From the NCBI RefSeq assembly GCF_018904615.1, contig NZ_JADCNH010000013.1:1-64000 (forward strand): a stretch of DNA of 64,000 nt, read 5' to 3'. This DNA comes from Verticiella alkaliphila (lineage in GTDB: Bacteria > Pseudomonadota > Gammaproteobacteria > Burkholderiales > Burkholderiaceae_B). This document shows positions 25,322 to 35,818 of the stretch, one piece after another; the stretch's first letter is position 1; every line of letters begins with the position of its first letter. Under the pieces are notes generated by a model. The model did no database searches, had not been told where the DNA came from, and saw only the letters and a list, made by a program, of their open reading frames with translations. Position numbers and translations under genes: made by a program.

Positions 25322-26731
25322 TTAGCGCAGCTCGCGCACGTCGACGAAATGGCCTGCCACGGCAGCCGCCGCGGCCATGGCGGGGCTCACCAGATGGGTG
25401 CGACCGCCCTGCCCTTGCCGGCCTTCGAAATTGCGGTTCGAGGTGGAGGCGCAGCGCTCGCCCGGCTCCAGACGATCCGCATTCATCGCCAGACACATCG
25501 AACAGCCCGGCTCGCGCCATTCGAAGCCCGCCTCGAGGAAGATCTTGTCCAGGCCTTCCTGCTCGGCCTGCGCCTTGACCAGGCCCGAGCCCGGCACGAC
25601 GATGGCCTGCTTGACGTTGCCCGCCACGTGACGGCCCCGGGCGACGTCGGCTGCAGCACGCAGATCTTCGATGCGCGAATTCGTGCACGAACCGATGAAG
25701 ACGCGGTCCACGGGAATGTCGACGAGCGGGGTATTGGCGGCCAGGCCCATGTATTCCAAGGCGCGCTGCATGCCCGAGCGGCGCACTTCGTCCGTCTCGG
25801 CAGCGGGATCCGGCACACGCGCATCCACGGGCAGCACCATCTCGGGCGACGTGCCCCAGGTCACCTGCGGCTTGATGTCGGCAGCATCAATCTCCACCAC
25901 CACGTCGAAGGCGGCGCCCTCGTCGGTGTGCAGTGTGCGCCAGTATTCGACGGCCTGGTCCCAGGCCGCGCCCGCAGGCGCGAAGGGACGACCCTTCAGG
26001 TAATCCAGCGTCTTGTCGTCCACGGCCACAAGGCCCGAGCGCGCACCGGCTTCGATCGCCATGTTGCACACGGTCATGCGGCCTTCCAGCGACAGATCGC
26101 GGATGGTGCTGCCGGCGAATTCGATCGCGCAGCCCGTGCCACCGGCGGTGCCGATGACGCCGATCACGTGCAGGACCAGATCCTTGGCGGTACAGCCCGC
26201 GGGCAGCGTGCCTTCCACGCGCACCAGCATGTTGCGGCTCTTCTTCATGAGCAGTGTCTGGGTGGCGAGCGTGTGCTCGACTTCCGAGGTGCCGATGCCG
26301 AAGGCCAGCGCACCCACGGCGCCGTGCGTGCTGGTGTGCGAATCGCCACAGACGACCGTCATGCCGGGCAGCGTTGCGCCCTGCTCCGGGCCCACGACGT
26401 GCACGATGCCCTGACGCATGTCGTTCATGCGGAATTCGGTGATACCGAAGCGCTCGCAGTTCTCGTCGAGCGTATCGACCTGCAGACGCGAGATGGGATC
26501 GGCGATGCCGGCGACGCGGTCCGCGGCCACGGTGGGCACGTTGTGGTCGGCAACGGCGAGGTTGGCGCTCACGCGCCAGGGCTGGCGATCGGCCATGCGC
26601 AGGCCTTCGAAGGCCTGCGGGCTGGTCACCTCATGGACCAGATGGCGGTCGATGTAGATGAGACAGGTGCCGTCGTCTTCCTGGTGGACGATGTGATCGT
26701 CCCACAACTTGTCGTACAGGGTTCTTGCCAT
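25322..26731 (-). CDS. leuC: 3-isopropylmalate dehydratase large subunit
   Basis: A 469-residue aconitase-family subunit carrying the 4Fe-4S cluster. Seen: [30 protein letters not shown] with the first cluster cysteine, and [11 protein letters not shown] with the other two. The start [13 protein letters not shown] at 26731 matches the family; an in-frame ATG 29 codons upstream lies in the leader. First gene of the leuC-leuD-leuB-asd-yaeQ run. The 180-base gap upstream shows no run of leucine codons, so there is no sign of classical attenuation. Confidence 0.96.
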   Translation of the reverse strand: MARTLYDKLWDDHIVHQEDDGTCLIYIDRHLVHEVTSPQAFEGLRMADRQPWRVSANLAVADHNVPTVAADRVAGIADPISRLQVDTLDENCERFGITEFRMNDMRQGIVHVVGPEQGATLPGMTVVCGDSHTSTHGAVGALAFGIGTSEVEHTLATQTLLMKKSRNMLVRVEGTLPAGCTAKDLVLHVIGVIGTAGGTGCAIEFAGSTIRDLSLEGRMTVCNMAIEAGARSGLVAVDDKTLDYLKGRPFAPAGAAWDQAVEYWRTLHTDEGAAFDVVVEIDAADIKPQVTWGTSPEMVLPVDARVPDPAAETDEVRRSGMQRALEYMGLAANTPLVDIPVDRVFIGSCTNSRIEDLRAAADVARGRHVAGNVKQAIVVPGSGLVKAQAEQEGLDKIFLEAGFEWREPGCSMCLAMNADRLEPGERCASTSNRNFEGRQGQGGRTHLVSPAMAAAAAVAGHFVDVRELR

Positions 26732-26852
26732 GGCGCTCACCGTCCTGGCGGGCGCCATGCCGGTGCGGTGAGAAGTGCCGGGCAGCGCCCAAAGCGCACT
26801 CGGCACCACGCAAGCCATGTACGGCCCGCCTGTATCAAGGGGGAAGCCTTCG

Positions 26853-26858
26853 ATTATG
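26853..26858 (-). promoter_or_regulatory. Candidate -10 element of the leuC promoter
   Basis: On the minus strand CATAAT lies about 120 bases upstream of leuC, in the only AT-rich patch of the gap. No good -35 hexamer at standard spacing is seen. The leader beyond it can form a hairpin (GTGCCG...CGGCAC). Confidence 0.35.
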
Positions 26859-26911
26859 CCACAGGGGTAACAATCCGAATCCCCGCGGCGCCGCAGGTGA
26901 GCCGCGGCGCG

Positions 26912-27835
26912 TCAGTCCCTGGCGAGGAAAAACACCTCTGCGACGTCGATCTGCGCAGGGTCAAGGAACGTGGGTGCATGACCCACGCCGGGAATCTCAT
27001 GGGCCTGTGCCAGCGGGTTGCGCGCGAGCATGTCTGCCAGCGTGGACGGGTGCAGGAGATCGGACTGCGCGCCCCGCACCAGCAGCGTCGGGCAGCGCAA
27101 TCCTTCGAAGGCGCGCCACAGCAAAGCTTCGGCGGCGGCCGCCGCGCCCGGCGGCAGGTTGCCCAGTGGCCCCGTCAACGCGGGATCGTAATGTTTCACC
27201 CATTGCCCGTCGCGCTCGACCATGGTGTGTTCGGCAAGCGCACGCCACTGGGCGTCGCTATGCACGCCGAAAGTGGCCGCCACCCGCCGCACATAGGCCA
27301 CGGCGTCATCGAAGCTCGCGAACACGGTGGGCTCGCTCGCATAGCTGGCGATGCGCATCATGCCCGCCGGATCGATCACGGGGCCGATGTCGTTCAGGAG
27401 CATGCGCGTGATCGGCGGCTGCAGCCGGCCGTCGGCGGCATCGCGCGAGGGCGCGGTCGCCCCCGGCAGACCGCCCAGCGTCATGCCGATCAACCCGCCC
27501 ATGGACGTCCCGAACCAGTGCAGCTCGCGTGGTGCGAGACGGGCGATGAGCGTCGTCATGTCGGCCACGTATTGCGGCACGGCGTAGTACGCGGGCTCGG
27601 CGAGCCAGTCCGACTGCCCGCGGCCGACGACGTCCGGGCACACGACGCGGTAATGCGCGCTCAGGCGGCGCGCCACAGCGTCGAAATCCCGCCCCGTGCG
27701 GGTGAGGCCATGCACGCACAACAGCACGCGGTCATCGTCGGGATCACCCCACTCCCAATACGCCATCCGGTGCAGCCCTGCCGGGCTCAGGCACGCCACG
27801 TGGGATAGCCGCGGCTCCGATGCAACAGTGTTCAT
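26912..27835 (-). CDS. Alpha/beta hydrolase
   Basis: A 307-residue alpha/beta-hydrolase. Seen: oxyanion region CVHGLTRTGRDFD, nucleophile elbow FGTSMGGLIG, an acid candidate in LLVRGAQSDLL and the histidine in GVGHAPTFL. A cap region lies between. The start at ATG 27835 is used; GTG/ATG codons five residues upstream are possible. It follows another alpha/beta-hydrolase gene by 21 bases, downstream of comEC. The substrate is unknown. Confidence 0.85.
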   Translation of the reverse strand: MNTVASEPRLSHVACLSPAGLHRMAYWEWGDPDDDRVLLCVHGLTRTGRDFDAVARRLSAHYRVVCPDVVGRGQSDWLAEPAYYAVPQYVADMTTLIARLAPRELHWFGTSMGGLIGMTLGGLPGATAPSRDAADGRLQPPITRMLLNDIGPVIDPAGMMRIASYASEPTVFASFDDAVAYVRRVAATFGVHSDAQWRALAEHTMVERDGQWVKHYDPALTGPLGNLPPGAAAAAEALLWRAFEGLRCPTLLVRGAQSDLLHPSTLADMLARNPLAQAHEIPGVGHAPTFLDPAQIDVAEVFFLARD

Positions 27836-27856
27836 GGCACCTCCAGTCAAACGCGT

Positions 27857-28753
27857 TCAGGCAGCCCTCGCCAGGGCCGGCGACAGCATGTCGCCCAAGA
27901 GGCCGAGCAGCGCATCCGCGGTCGCGTGGGGCCGCTCCATGGGAAAGAGGTGCCCGCCCTCGATGCTGCGCAGGTGGGGTCCGACGAGCGCACGCGTACC
28001 GGCCATACCTACTTGACGGATTTCAGCCGAGTGGGTTCCATGGATGAAGCCAATCGGCAATGTGGGCGCCGCCCGACGTAGCTGGCGTGCGGTCTGGCCG
28101 AGATCGTGCGGCAGCGTGCAATAGATCTGCGCTTCGACCTCCCGTGCGAAGCGCAGACGAGCGCCGTCCGGCCCGGCAGGCCCCAGGCCACACGCGACGT
28201 AGTCGGCAAGGACTGCATCGGGCCATTGGGCGAAGGCGGGCTTGCGCCGAAAATGTGCGATTGCTTCGTCTCCGGAGGCGAAGCAATCACGTCGGCGCCG
28301 CGCGATGCTGGACGGCGGCACGCGGGCCGCAAGCCCTACGCGCTTGGCCGCACGCCAGATACCGGCACGCCAGCCGCCCAGCACGGGCGAATCGAGCATG
28401 ACGACGGCCTGCACGGCCGTCGGGTCGGCCGCCGCCAACTTCAGGCTTAGAAAGCCCCCCAGCGAATGGCCGACGAGGATGACTGGCTCCTGCCCCTGCC
28501 GCGCGCGCGCGAGCTCGCGCGCAGCTTCACGCACCAGGTGCGGCCAGTTGTCCGTCACGGGAAAATCCGGGTCGTGCCCGTACCGATCTGCCGCGGCGAC
28601 GCGAAAGCGCCCCTCGAGCCGCTCGAAGAGCGCGCGATACGTCCCGGCAGGAAAGCTGTTGGCGTGGGAAAAGTACAGCAGCGGACGCGACGACACGGCG
28701 GGTCTCTCAGGGGCACTCGGGGGATCGATCAGTATAGAGGAGGCATCCGGCAC
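27857..28753 (-). CDS. Alpha/beta hydrolase
   Basis: A 298-residue alpha/beta-hydrolase of the esterase/lipase-like type. Seen: LLYFSHANSFPAGTY at the oxyanion loop, nucleophile elbow VGHSLGGFLS, and GGHLFPMERP with the catalytic histidine. It opens with GTG; no strong ribosome binding site is visible, but it begins 20 bases after the comEC stop, so coupling is likely. It is not closely related to the next hydrolase; the tandem is a coincidence of fold or an old duplication. Confidence 0.83.
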   Translation of the reverse strand: MPDASSILIDPPSAPERPAVSSRPLLYFSHANSFPAGTYRALFERLEGRFRVAAADRYGHDPDFPVTDNWPHLVREAARELARARQGQEPVILVGHSLGGFLSLKLAAADPTAVQAVVMLDSPVLGGWRAGIWRAAKRVGLAARVPPSSIARRRRDCFASGDEAIAHFRRKPAFAQWPDAVLADYVACGLGPAGPDGARLRFAREVEAQIYCTLPHDLGQTARQLRRAAPTLPIGFIHGTHSAEIRQVGMAGTRALVGPHLRSIEGGHLFPMERPHATADALLGLLGDMLSPALARAA

Positions 28754-28773
28754 TTCGTGGCGCGCAGCCGGCG

Positions 28774-31194
28774 CTATGGATCACGCCGGTGCCAGTAGCG
28801 CGCGGCCGCCTCGCGCTGGCGTGTGACGGTGAGCCCTTGCCCGCGGGATTCCGCGATCACGGCACCATGCCGGTCGGTGCGATGCGTCTGGGCGCCCGCC
28901 GCCGTCCAGCGCGCGAGCACGGCCGGCCGTGGGTGCCCGAATCGGCTGAGATAGCCCGCCTGGGCAATCGCGTGCTGGGCCCCGACGGCCTCGATGAAGG
29001 CGGGTGCCGAAGACGAGTCTGACCCATGATGCGCCATGAGCACGACATCGGCCCCAACATCCGTGCGCTGCGCCATCGCGACTTCCTGCGCGCGGCCGAT
29101 GTCGCCCGGCAGGAGCGCGGCGTGGTGCAGCCCCTGGACCAGGAGCACGCAACTGTTGGCATTGCGCTCTGCCGACGCGGCGGCGTTGCGCCCCGGCACG
29201 AGCGGATGGACAAACCGGAACGCGACGCCGTCCAGCCACCAACCCTGCCCTGCCGCGCACGGTGCCCACCCGCCGTCACCCTCACCCTGCCCTGGCATGC
29301 GCAGGCGGGTCACGGGCAGCCGCTTCAGCAACGACGACAGCCCGCCAATGTGGTCTGCATCCGCATGCGAGACGATGAGGTCATCCAGGTGGCGAACGCC
29401 CCGGGCACGCAGGTAGGGCCAGACGGTGCGCTCTCCTGCGTCGTTGCCAGGCCCCAGCGGCGGGCCGGTATCCACCACGACCGTATGGCGTGCCGTCTCG
29501 ATGACGATGGCCGCGCCCTGGCCGACATCCAGCGCGGTCAGACGCCACTCTCCCGTGAGCGGACGCGTGGGCGACAAGAGAAGCAGCGGCGCGAGGGTCA
29601 GCCAACCCCAGGCGCGTCGCGGCGCGCCAGCGGGCAACAAGGCGTACGCGACTCCGACGGCGGCGAACGCTACCCACGGCCACGAGGGCGCTGCCGTGAG
29701 GATCGCGGCTTCCGGCCGATCGGCCAGCCAATACACCGGCACCATGAGCCAGCCCAGCACGGCCTCGGAGGCGCGCGCCACGCTGCCGCCCAACGAGGTG
29801 ACGGGGGCGAGCAGCATGCCGGCCAGCGACAGCGGCGTGGCCACCAGGCTCACCACGGGAATCGCCAGCGCGTTGGCGAGCGGCGACACCAGAGATACCG
29901 AGTGGAATTGCAGCGCGAGCGCCGGCACGAGGGCCACCGACATGATGAGCTGCAGCCGCGTCGCCTCACGCAGGGTGCCGATCCAGCGCCAGCGCGGCGC
30001 TGCGCGCCAGCGGCCGTCCGAGGCCCACAGCAGCACCGCGACCGCCCCGAACGAGAGCCAGAAACCAGGCGACAGGGGCGCCCAGGGATCGGCGAGCGTG
30101 ACGGCAAAGAGCGCCAGCACCATGACGCGCGACGTGCTGAGGGGAAGACGCAACGCCACGGTGATGGCGACCGTTGCCAGCATGTAGAACGTGCGGCGCG
30201 CGGGCACGCCCCATCCGGCGACGAGGCTGTAGCCCAGGGCCACCAGCACGGCCACCATGGCCGCCGGCACCTGCGCGGGCATGCGCTCGGCCAGCGACAC
30301 ACGGCGCCAGCGCAAGCGCGGCCACAGCCACACGACCACGCCTGCCACGAGGCTCGACAGCAAGGTGACGTGCATACCACTGATGGACACCAGGTGCGTG
30401 ATCCCGGATCGGTTGAACAACTCCCAATCTGCCGCCTGAACGCCGGCCTGATCCCCCAGCGCAAGCGCCAGCACCAGCGGCCCCCAGCGCGTACCCTCGA
30501 GATGAGGCCGCAGCGATTCCCGCAAGACATGGCGCAGCCGCTGCACGGCGATGCCCAGATCACGCCAGGGCGCATCCTCCAGCAGCACCGGTGCGCCGCG
30601 CACGGTGGCCTGCGCGCGCAGGCCGCGCTCGAAGAGCCAGGCCTCGGCATCGAAGGCATGCGGATTCATGGCGCCGTGCGGCCGACGCAGGACCAGGGCG
30701 GCGCTGTAGCGTTCACCCGGCCGCACCAGGGTGCCGGGCGCCATGGCAGGCGCTTCGCCCGGCGGCGCGTGCGGCGCGGCGTACCAGTTGACGAGAAGAT
30801 CGCGTGGCACGCCCGCCACCGGGGACGTCACGACGCGGGCGACGAAGCGTTGTGCGTGGGCATCCCCCGTGGGCAATCCGACGACATCGATCACGAGCCG
30901 CGTGACGAGATTCTCGTGCGCCACGTCGAGCGCGTCGGTCAGGCGTTGCTCGGCCCGCCAGCCGGTCGTGGCGAAGCCGAGCCCGGCAGCCGTCATCACC
31001 AGGGCCACGGTCTGGCCGCCCCGCCGCCAGGATCGGCGGGCTGGCCACCGGATGCGCCACCCCAGCGCCAGGCCTGCAGCGAGCAGCGCCGCGATGCACG
31101 CGCCACCCATGTTGCCGGGCACGGCCGCGAGCAGGTGCAGCGCCGCCGCACCGACCACGAACCCCAGCATGCCCAGCCGCACCATCGCCGTCAT
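28774..31194 (-). CDS. comEC: DNA internalisation competence protein ComEC/Rec2
   Basis: An 806-residue inner-membrane channel for single-stranded DNA uptake. Seen: N-terminal hydrophobic segments with a DUF4131-type region, the central Competence domain with many membrane helices (ALGDQAGVQAADWELFNRSGITHLVSISGMH region), and a C-terminal metallo-beta-lactamase domain with SHADADHIGG and MAHHGSDSSS, which may degrade the non-transported strand. Full length implies a potential for natural transformation, if pilus genes exist elsewhere. It is divergent from yebC. Confidence 0.92.
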   Translation of the reverse strand: MTAMVRLGMLGFVVGAAALHLLAAVPGNMGGACIAALLAAGLALGWRIRWPARRSWRRGGQTVALVMTAAGLGFATTGWRAEQRLTDALDVAHENLVTRLVIDVVGLPTGDAHAQRFVARVVTSPVAGVPRDLLVNWYAAPHAPPGEAPAMAPGTLVRPGERYSAALVLRRPHGAMNPHAFDAEAWLFERGLRAQATVRGAPVLLEDAPWRDLGIAVQRLRHVLRESLRPHLEGTRWGPLVLALALGDQAGVQAADWELFNRSGITHLVSISGMHVTLLSSLVAGVVVWLWPRLRWRRVSLAERMPAQVPAAMVAVLVALGYSLVAGWGVPARRTFYMLATVAITVALRLPLSTSRVMVLALFAVTLADPWAPLSPGFWLSFGAVAVLLWASDGRWRAAPRWRWIGTLREATRLQLIMSVALVPALALQFHSVSLVSPLANALAIPVVSLVATPLSLAGMLLAPVTSLGGSVARASEAVLGWLMVPVYWLADRPEAAILTAAPSWPWVAFAAVGVAYALLPAGAPRRAWGWLTLAPLLLLSPTRPLTGEWRLTALDVGQGAAIVIETARHTVVVDTGPPLGPGNDAGERTVWPYLRARGVRHLDDLIVSHADADHIGGLSSLLKRLPVTRLRMPGQGEGDGGWAPCAAGQGWWLDGVAFRFVHPLVPGRNAAASAERNANSCVLLVQGLHHAALLPGDIGRAQEVAMAQRTDVGADVVLMAHHGSDSSSAPAFIEAVGAQHAIAQAGYLSRFGHPRPAVLARWTAAGAQTHRTDRHGAVIAESRGQGLTVTRQREAAARYWHRRDP

Positions 31195-31226
31195 CCGCCC
31201 AAATCGAGGGATCCTAGCGGCCCGAC

Positions 31227-31242
31227 GGGCGCTCTGGCGCCC
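31227..31242. repeat. Hairpin in the comEC/yebC divergent gap
   Basis: GGGCGC-tctg-GCGCCC is a perfect 6-bp stem-loop, 33 bases upstream of comEC. It may lie in the comEC leader; function unknown. Confidence 0.35.
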
Positions 31243-31297
31243 GGGTGCGTGCCAATCCTCATACCCTCGAGGCTGGGCGGGGGCAAGGTGGGGAGGC

Positions 31298-31303
31298 TAT
31301 ACT
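31298..31303 (+). promoter_or_regulatory. -10 element of the yebC promoter
   Basis: TATACT lies 41 bases before the yebC ATG, an excellent -10 match. The -35 region is GC-rich and weak. Confidence 0.5.
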
Positions 31304-31343
31304 CGGAACCTACCTTTTTTGCGATCAGGACACACGTCACGTC

Positions 31344-32072
31344 ATGGCAGGGCATTCCAAGTGGGCCAACATCCAGCACCGCAAAGGGCGTCAAGACGCC
31401 AAGCGCGGCAAGCTCTGGACCAAGATCATCCGCGAGATCACGGTGGCGGCACGCGCCGGCGGCGCGGATCCGGACGCCAATCCGCGGTTGCGTCTGGCCT
31501 GGGACAAGGCCACGGATGCCAACATGCCGAAGGACAACGTGCAGCGCGCCATTGCGCGGGGCACGGGCGGCGCTGACGGCGCGAACTACGACGAAATCCG
31601 CTACGAAGGCTACGGCATCGGCGGCGCGGCCGTGATCGTCGACACGATGACGGACAACCGTACCCGCACGGTGGCCGAAGTGCGCCACGCCTTTGCAAAG
31701 AACGGCGGCAATCTCGGCCAGGAAGGGTCGGTCGCCTTCATGTTCAAGCATTGCGGCCAGTTCATTTTCGCGCCCGGCACGTCCGAGGACGCGGTGATGG
31801 AAGCCGCGCTCGAGGCCGGCGCCGAGGATGTGCAGACCGACACCGAAGGCGTGATCGAAGTGATCTGCGCGCCCGCCGATTACGCTGCCGTGCGCCAGGC
31901 GCTCACGGCCGCCGGCCTGAAGGCCGAAGTCGACGGCATCGTCATGAAGGCCCTGAACGAGACCGAGCTCGTCGGCGAGGATGCCCAGCGCATGCAGAAG
32001 CTGCTCGACGCGCTGGAAAGCCTGGACGACGTCCAGGACGTCTACACCACCGCCGTCATGGACGAAGGCTGA
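31344..32072 (+). CDS. yebC: YebC/PmpR family protein (translation/transcription factor)
   Basis: A 242-residue YebC/PmpR/TACO1-family protein. Seen: the hallmark N-terminus [20 protein letters not shown] and the conserved RNIxRAI-like block ([16 protein letters not shown]). Members bind DNA as regulators or, in recent work on the family, help ribosomes translate polyproline stretches. It precedes purD by 54 bases, with a palindromic hairpin (tgccgcc-cc-ggcggca, 32090-32105) between. Confidence 0.94.
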   Translation: MAGHSKWANIQHRKGRQDAKRGKLWTKIIREITVAARAGGADPDANPRLRLAWDKATDANMPKDNVQRAIARGTGGADGANYDEIRYEGYGIGGAAVIVDTMTDNRTRTVAEVRHAFAKNGGNLGQEGSVAFMFKHCGQFIFAPGTSEDAVMEAALEAGAEDVQTDTEGVIEVICAPADYAAVRQALTAAGLKAEVDGIVMKALNETELVGEDAQRMQKLLDALESLDDVQDVYTTAVMDEG

Positions 32073-32126
32073 TCCCGGCCCGATGAATCTGCCGCCCCGG
32101 CGGCAACCTGTGGTTCCTGAAATATC

Positions 32127-33428
32127 ATGCGCATTCTCATCATCGGCTCCGGCGGCCGCGAACACGCCCTCGCCTGGCGCCTGGCCCAGTCCAGCCGGGT
32201 CGAAACCATTTTCGTCGCCCCCGGCAACGGCGGCACGGCTCTGGACGATCGTTTGCAGAACGTCGAGATCACGGATCCGGCCGAACTCGCCGACTTCGCC
32301 CAGGCCAACCAGGTCCAACTCACCGTGGTCGGGCCGGAAGCACCGCTCGCGGCTGGCGTGGTTGACGTGTTCCGCTCGCGCGGCCTGAAGATCTTCGGCC
32401 CGACGCGCGCCGCCGCGCAGCTCGAAAGCTCCAAGGATTTCGCCAAGCAGTTCATGGTGCGCCACCACATCCCGACGGCGCGCTACCAGACCTTCACCGA
32501 TCCTGCCCAGGCGCACGCCTATGTGGACGAGCAAGGCGCACCGATCGTCATCAAGGCCGATGGCCTGGCCGCCGGCAAGGGTGTGGTCGTGGCGCAGACG
32601 CTCGAGGAAGCCCACGGCGCCATCGACGCCATGCTGGGCGATGGCTCGCTGGGCGCCGCCGGCGCTCGCGTCGTGATCGAGGAATGCCTGCTGGGCGAGG
32701 AAGTCAGCTTCATCGTGCTGTGCGATGGCCAGCACGTGTTGCCGCTCGCCACGAGCCAGGACCACAAGCGCCTGCTCACGGGTGATGCCGGCCCCAACAC
32801 GGGCGGCATGGGCGCCTACTCGCCCGCCCCGCTCGTCACCCCGCAGCTGCACAACCGCATCATGCGCGAGGTGATCCTGCCCACGATCCAGGGGATGACG
32901 AAAGACGGCATCCCGTTCACTGGCTTCCTGTATGCCGGCCTCATGATCGCGCCGGGTGCCGAGGGCCAGCCGGCCACGCTGCGCGTGCTCGAGTACAACT
33001 GCCGCATGGGTGACCCCGAGACGCAACCGATCATGATGCGCATCAAGAGCGACATGACGCGGGTCTTCGAGCACGCCGTGAATGGCACCCTCGACCAGGT
33101 CGAGATCGACTGGGATCGCCGCACCGCCCTGGGCGTGGTCATGGCCGCGCACAACTACCCCGGCACGCCGCGCAACGGCGACGCCATCGAAGGTCTGCCC
33201 GAGGATGCCGAAGACTGCATGGTGTTCCATGCCGGCACGCGCATGGATGGCGACAAGGTCGTCACGTCTGGCGGCCGGGTGCTCTGCGTGACCGCGCTGG
33301 GCGACTCCGTCAAGCTCGCGCAGCAGCGGGCTTACCAGGCCGTGGACCGCATCCACTTCGACGGCATGCAGGTGCGTCGCGACATCGGCTGGCGCGCCAT
33401 CAACGCCAAACCGGGCCAGCCGCGCTGA
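32127..33428 (+). CDS. purD: Phosphoribosylamine-glycine ligase
   Basis: A 433-residue ATP-grasp enzyme of purine synthesis joining glycine to 5-phosphoribosylamine. Seen: [19 protein letters not shown], the ATP-grasp P-loop [14 protein letters not shown] and the metal-binding [18 protein letters not shown]. It starts the chain purD-hemF-nadD-rsfS-rlmH-maf-rng, overlapping hemF by one base. Confidence 0.96.
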   Translation: MRILIIGSGGREHALAWRLAQSSRVETIFVAPGNGGTALDDRLQNVEITDPAELADFAQANQVQLTVVGPEAPLAAGVVDVFRSRGLKIFGPTRAAAQLESSKDFAKQFMVRHHIPTARYQTFTDPAQAHAYVDEQGAPIVIKADGLAAGKGVVVAQTLEEAHGAIDAMLGDGSLGAAGARVVIEECLLGEEVSFIVLCDGQHVLPLATSQDHKRLLTGDAGPNTGGMGAYSPAPLVTPQLHNRIMREVILPTIQGMTKDGIPFTGFLYAGLMIAPGAEGQPATLRVLEYNCRMGDPETQPIMMRIKSDMTRVFEHAVNGTLDQVEIDWDRRTALGVVMAAHNYPGTPRNGDAIEGLPEDAEDCMVFHAGTRMDGDKVVTSGGRVLCVTALGDSVKLAQQRAYQAVDRIHFDGMQVRRDIGWRAINAKPGQPR

Positions 33429-34363
33429 TGCACGCGGCATCCCCCGCTCCGGACCCGACGGTCAATCCCGAGGAACGCCAGTCGCGCCTGCGCGCCTACT
33501 TCACGGGGCTGCAGTCGAGCATCGTGGCCGGCCTCGAGGCGGCGAGCGGTGAACCCTTCCTCACGGACACCTGGACGCGTGCGGAAGGTGGCGGCGGTAT
33601 CTCGCGACTCATCGAAGGCGGCGAGCTCTTCGAGCGCGCCGGCGTGCTCTTTAGCGACGTCCGCGGCTCGACGCTGCCGCCCTCGGCCACGGCCCGTCGC
33701 CCCGAACTGGCCGGCCGGCCCTGGGAAGCCATGGGCGTGTCGCTCGTGCTGCACCCGCGTAATCCGCACGTGCCCACTGTGCACGCCAACGTGCGCGCTT
33801 TCACGGCGGGGGACGTCTTTTGGTTCGGCGGCGGGATGGACCTCACGCCGTACTACCCGCACGAAGACGACGCGATCCACTTCCATCGCACCTGCGCGAA
33901 TGCCCTGGCGCCCCATGGCGACGCCTGGTACCCCCGGTACAAGGCCTGGTGCGACGAGTATTTCTATCTGAAGCACCGCGGCGAGACCCGTGGCGTCGGG
34001 GGCGTCTTCTTCGACGACCTGAACGAGCCGGGCTTCGAGCCCTCCTTCGCCATCACGCGCGCCGTGGGCGACGCGTTCCTCGATGCCTACCTGCCCATCG
34101 TCGAGCGCCGTCGCCACTTGCCTTACGGCAAACGCGAGCGCGATTTCCAGGCCTATCGTCGTGGTCGCTACGTCGAGTTCAATCTCGTCTATGATCGCGG
34201 CACGCTGTTTGGCCTGCAGTCCGGCGGACGCACGGAATCGATCCTGATGTCCATGCCGCCGCTGGCGGCCTGGCGGTACGCGTACACACCCGAGCCCGGC
34301 ACGCCCGAGGGCCGGCTCGCCGCCTTTCTCACCCCGCGCGATTGGGTTGAGGGCGGCGCGTGA
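33428..34363 (+). CDS. hemF: Oxygen-dependent coproporphyrinogen III oxidase
   Basis: A 311-residue enzyme converting coproporphyrinogen III to protoporphyrinogen IX with O2 in haem synthesis. Seen: [45 protein letters not shown] and the C-terminal [12 protein letters not shown]-like block. The ATG overlaps the purD stop by one base, so it is translationally coupled. Presence of the aerobic isozyme indicates aerobic metabolism. Confidence 0.96.
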   Translation: MHAASPAPDPTVNPEERQSRLRAYFTGLQSSIVAGLEAASGEPFLTDTWTRAEGGGGISRLIEGGELFERAGVLFSDVRGSTLPPSATARRPELAGRPWEAMGVSLVLHPRNPHVPTVHANVRAFTAGDVFWFGGGMDLTPYYPHEDDAIHFHRTCANALAPHGDAWYPRYKAWCDEYFYLKHRGETRGVGGVFFDDLNEPGFEPSFAITRAVGDAFLDAYLPIVERRRHLPYGKRERDFQAYRRGRYVEFNLVYDRGTLFGLQSGGRTESILMSMPPLAAWRYAYTPEPGTPEGRLAAFLTPRDWVEGGA

Positions 34364-34977
34364 CGCGCACCGCCGGGCAGCGCACTGGCCTGCTGGGCGG
34401 CAGCTTCGATCCTGTGCACGTCGTGCACCTGGATCTGGCGCGCACCGCGCGTGCGCATTTGCAGTTGGATACGGTGCAACTGATTCCGGCGGCCGCGCCC
34501 TGGCAGCGTGCGCCACTGGGCGCCAGCCCGGAGGATCGACTGGCCATGCTGGCGCTGGCCGTGGCGGGCGAGCCGGGTCTCACCGTGAACGCGGCAGAGA
34601 TTGCCCGCAGCGGCCCCACCTACACGGTGGACACGTTGCGGGCCATGGGCGCAGGCGATGACCCTGCGCATACCTACATCTGGCTGCTGGGCAGTGATCA
34701 GCTCGCCAACTTCTGTACCTGGCACGCCTGGGAAGAGATCGCCTCCCGCGTGCAACTGGCGGTGGCCAGCCGGCCGGGCTTTGCCCCGGCACCGCCAGAA
34801 GCCCTGTCCCGGCTCCTCGAGGCCCGCGCGACCCCGGTTGCGCATCTGCCCTGGTCGCCCTCGCCCGTCTCTGCCACCGAGATTCGCGCGCGGGCCAAGG
34901 CAGGGCTTTCCCTCGATGGGCTCACCCCCGCCGTTGTGGCGGACTATATTCGAACGCATCACCTGTACCAGACCTGA
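34360..34977 (+). CDS. nadD: Nicotinate-nucleotide adenylyltransferase
   Basis: A 205-residue nucleotidyltransferase forming deamido-NAD. Seen: [15 protein letters not shown] at the N-terminus (the usual H-x-G-H is HVVH here, as in some relatives) and the C-terminal [12 protein letters not shown] matching the ISSTxxR signature. It starts with GTG in a GTGA overlap with hemF. Confidence 0.93.
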   Translation: MTRTAGQRTGLLGGSFDPVHVVHLDLARTARAHLQLDTVQLIPAAAPWQRAPLGASPEDRLAMLALAVAGEPGLTVNAAEIARSGPTYTVDTLRAMGAGDDPAHTYIWLLGSDQLANFCTWHAWEEIASRVQLAVASRPGFAPAPPEALSRLLEARATPVAHLPWSPSPVSATEIRARAKAGLSLDGLTPAVVADYIRTHHLYQT

Positions 34978-34983
34978 CGACTT

Positions 34984-35331
34984 ATGGATTTGACAAAACT
35001 GCAACGCGCCGTGATCGACGCCCTCGAGGACGTGAAGGCGCAAGACATCAAGGTCTTCAACACGACCCATCTCACCGGCCTCTTTGACCGCGTGGTGATC
35101 GTCTCCGGCACCTCGAACCGCCAGACACGCGCGCTGGCCAACAGCGTGCGCGAGAAGGCGCGCGAGCTCAACGTCCCCATCATCGCCACCGAAGGCGAGG
35201 ACACGGGCGAATGGGTGCTCGTGGATCTGGGCGACATCGTCGTCCACATCATGCAGCCCGCCATCCGCCAGTACTACGCGCTGGAAGAGGTCTGGGGCGG
35301 CAAGCCGGTGCGCGTGAAGCTCCTCGCGTAA
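34984..35331 (+). CDS. rsfS: Ribosome silencing factor RsfS
   Basis: A 115-residue RsfS/YbeB/Iojap protein that binds L14 of the large subunit and blocks subunit joining in starvation. Seen: DALEDVKAQDIKVFN, FDRVVIVSGTSNRQTRALA and the C-terminal YYALEEVWGG. It starts 6 bases after nadD, its near-universal partner. Confidence 0.95.
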   Translation: MDLTKLQRAVIDALEDVKAQDIKVFNTTHLTGLFDRVVIVSGTSNRQTRALANSVREKARELNVPIIATEGEDTGEWVLVDLGDIVVHIMQPAIRQYYALEEVWGGKPVRVKLLA

Positions 35332-35340
35332 GGCCGGGCG

Positions 35341-35811
35341 GTGAAGCTGTACATCCTGGCCGTGGGCCAGCGCATGCCGGACTGGGTGGTGGAGGCCTTC
35401 ACGGACTACGCCAAGCGGCTGCCGCCAGACAGCCCGCTCGAGTTGCGCGAGATCAAGCCCGAGCCGCGCACGACGGGCCGCACACCGGCACAGATGATGG
35501 CAGCCGAAGCCAAGCGCATCGAAGCGGCCCTGCCGCCCAACTGCCTGCGCATCGCGCTGGACGAGCGCGGCAAGGATCTCACCACGATGGATCTGTCCCA
35601 CGCCATGACGCAATGGCGCGGCGACGGACGCGACGTCGCCTTTCTCATCGGTGGCCCGGACGGCCTGGACGGCGATCTCAAGCGCGCGTGCGATCGCCTC
35701 ATCCGGCTCTCCTCGCTCACCCTGCCTCACCCCATGGTCCGCGTGGTGCTGGCCGAACAGCTCTATCGCGCCTGGGCGATCCTGCACAACCACCCGTATC
35801 ACCGGGCATAA
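35341..35811 (+). CDS. rlmH: 23S rRNA (pseudouridine1915-N3)-methyltransferase RlmH
   Basis: A 156-residue SPOUT methyltransferase (RlmH/YbeA). Seen: [25 protein letters not shown] and the knot end [23 protein letters not shown] start, 9 bases after rsfS. Confidence 0.95.
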   Translation: MKLYILAVGQRMPDWVVEAFTDYAKRLPPDSPLELREIKPEPRTTGRTPAQMMAAEAKRIEAALPPNCLRIALDERGKDLTTMDLSHAMTQWRGDGRDVAFLIGGPDGLDGDLKRACDRLIRLSSLTLPHPMVRVVLAEQLYRAWAILHNHPYHRA

Positions 35812-35818
35812 TCGTGGC

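Noticed and set aside
26732-26911. Leucine attenuator before leuC
   Set aside because: The leader can be read in frame with leuC, but it has no cluster of leucine codons and no terminator with T-run.
25205-27808. Long (867-codon) plus-strand open frame over leuD, leuC and a hydrolase; similar frames at 15328-17667, 18641-21166 and 29026-31635
   Set aside because: All mirror real genes on the minus strand and have Arg/His-rich products without domains; shadows of coding GC bias.
31191-33440. 749-codon minus-strand open frame over yebC and purD
   Set aside because: Shadow of the conserved yebC and purD on the plus strand.
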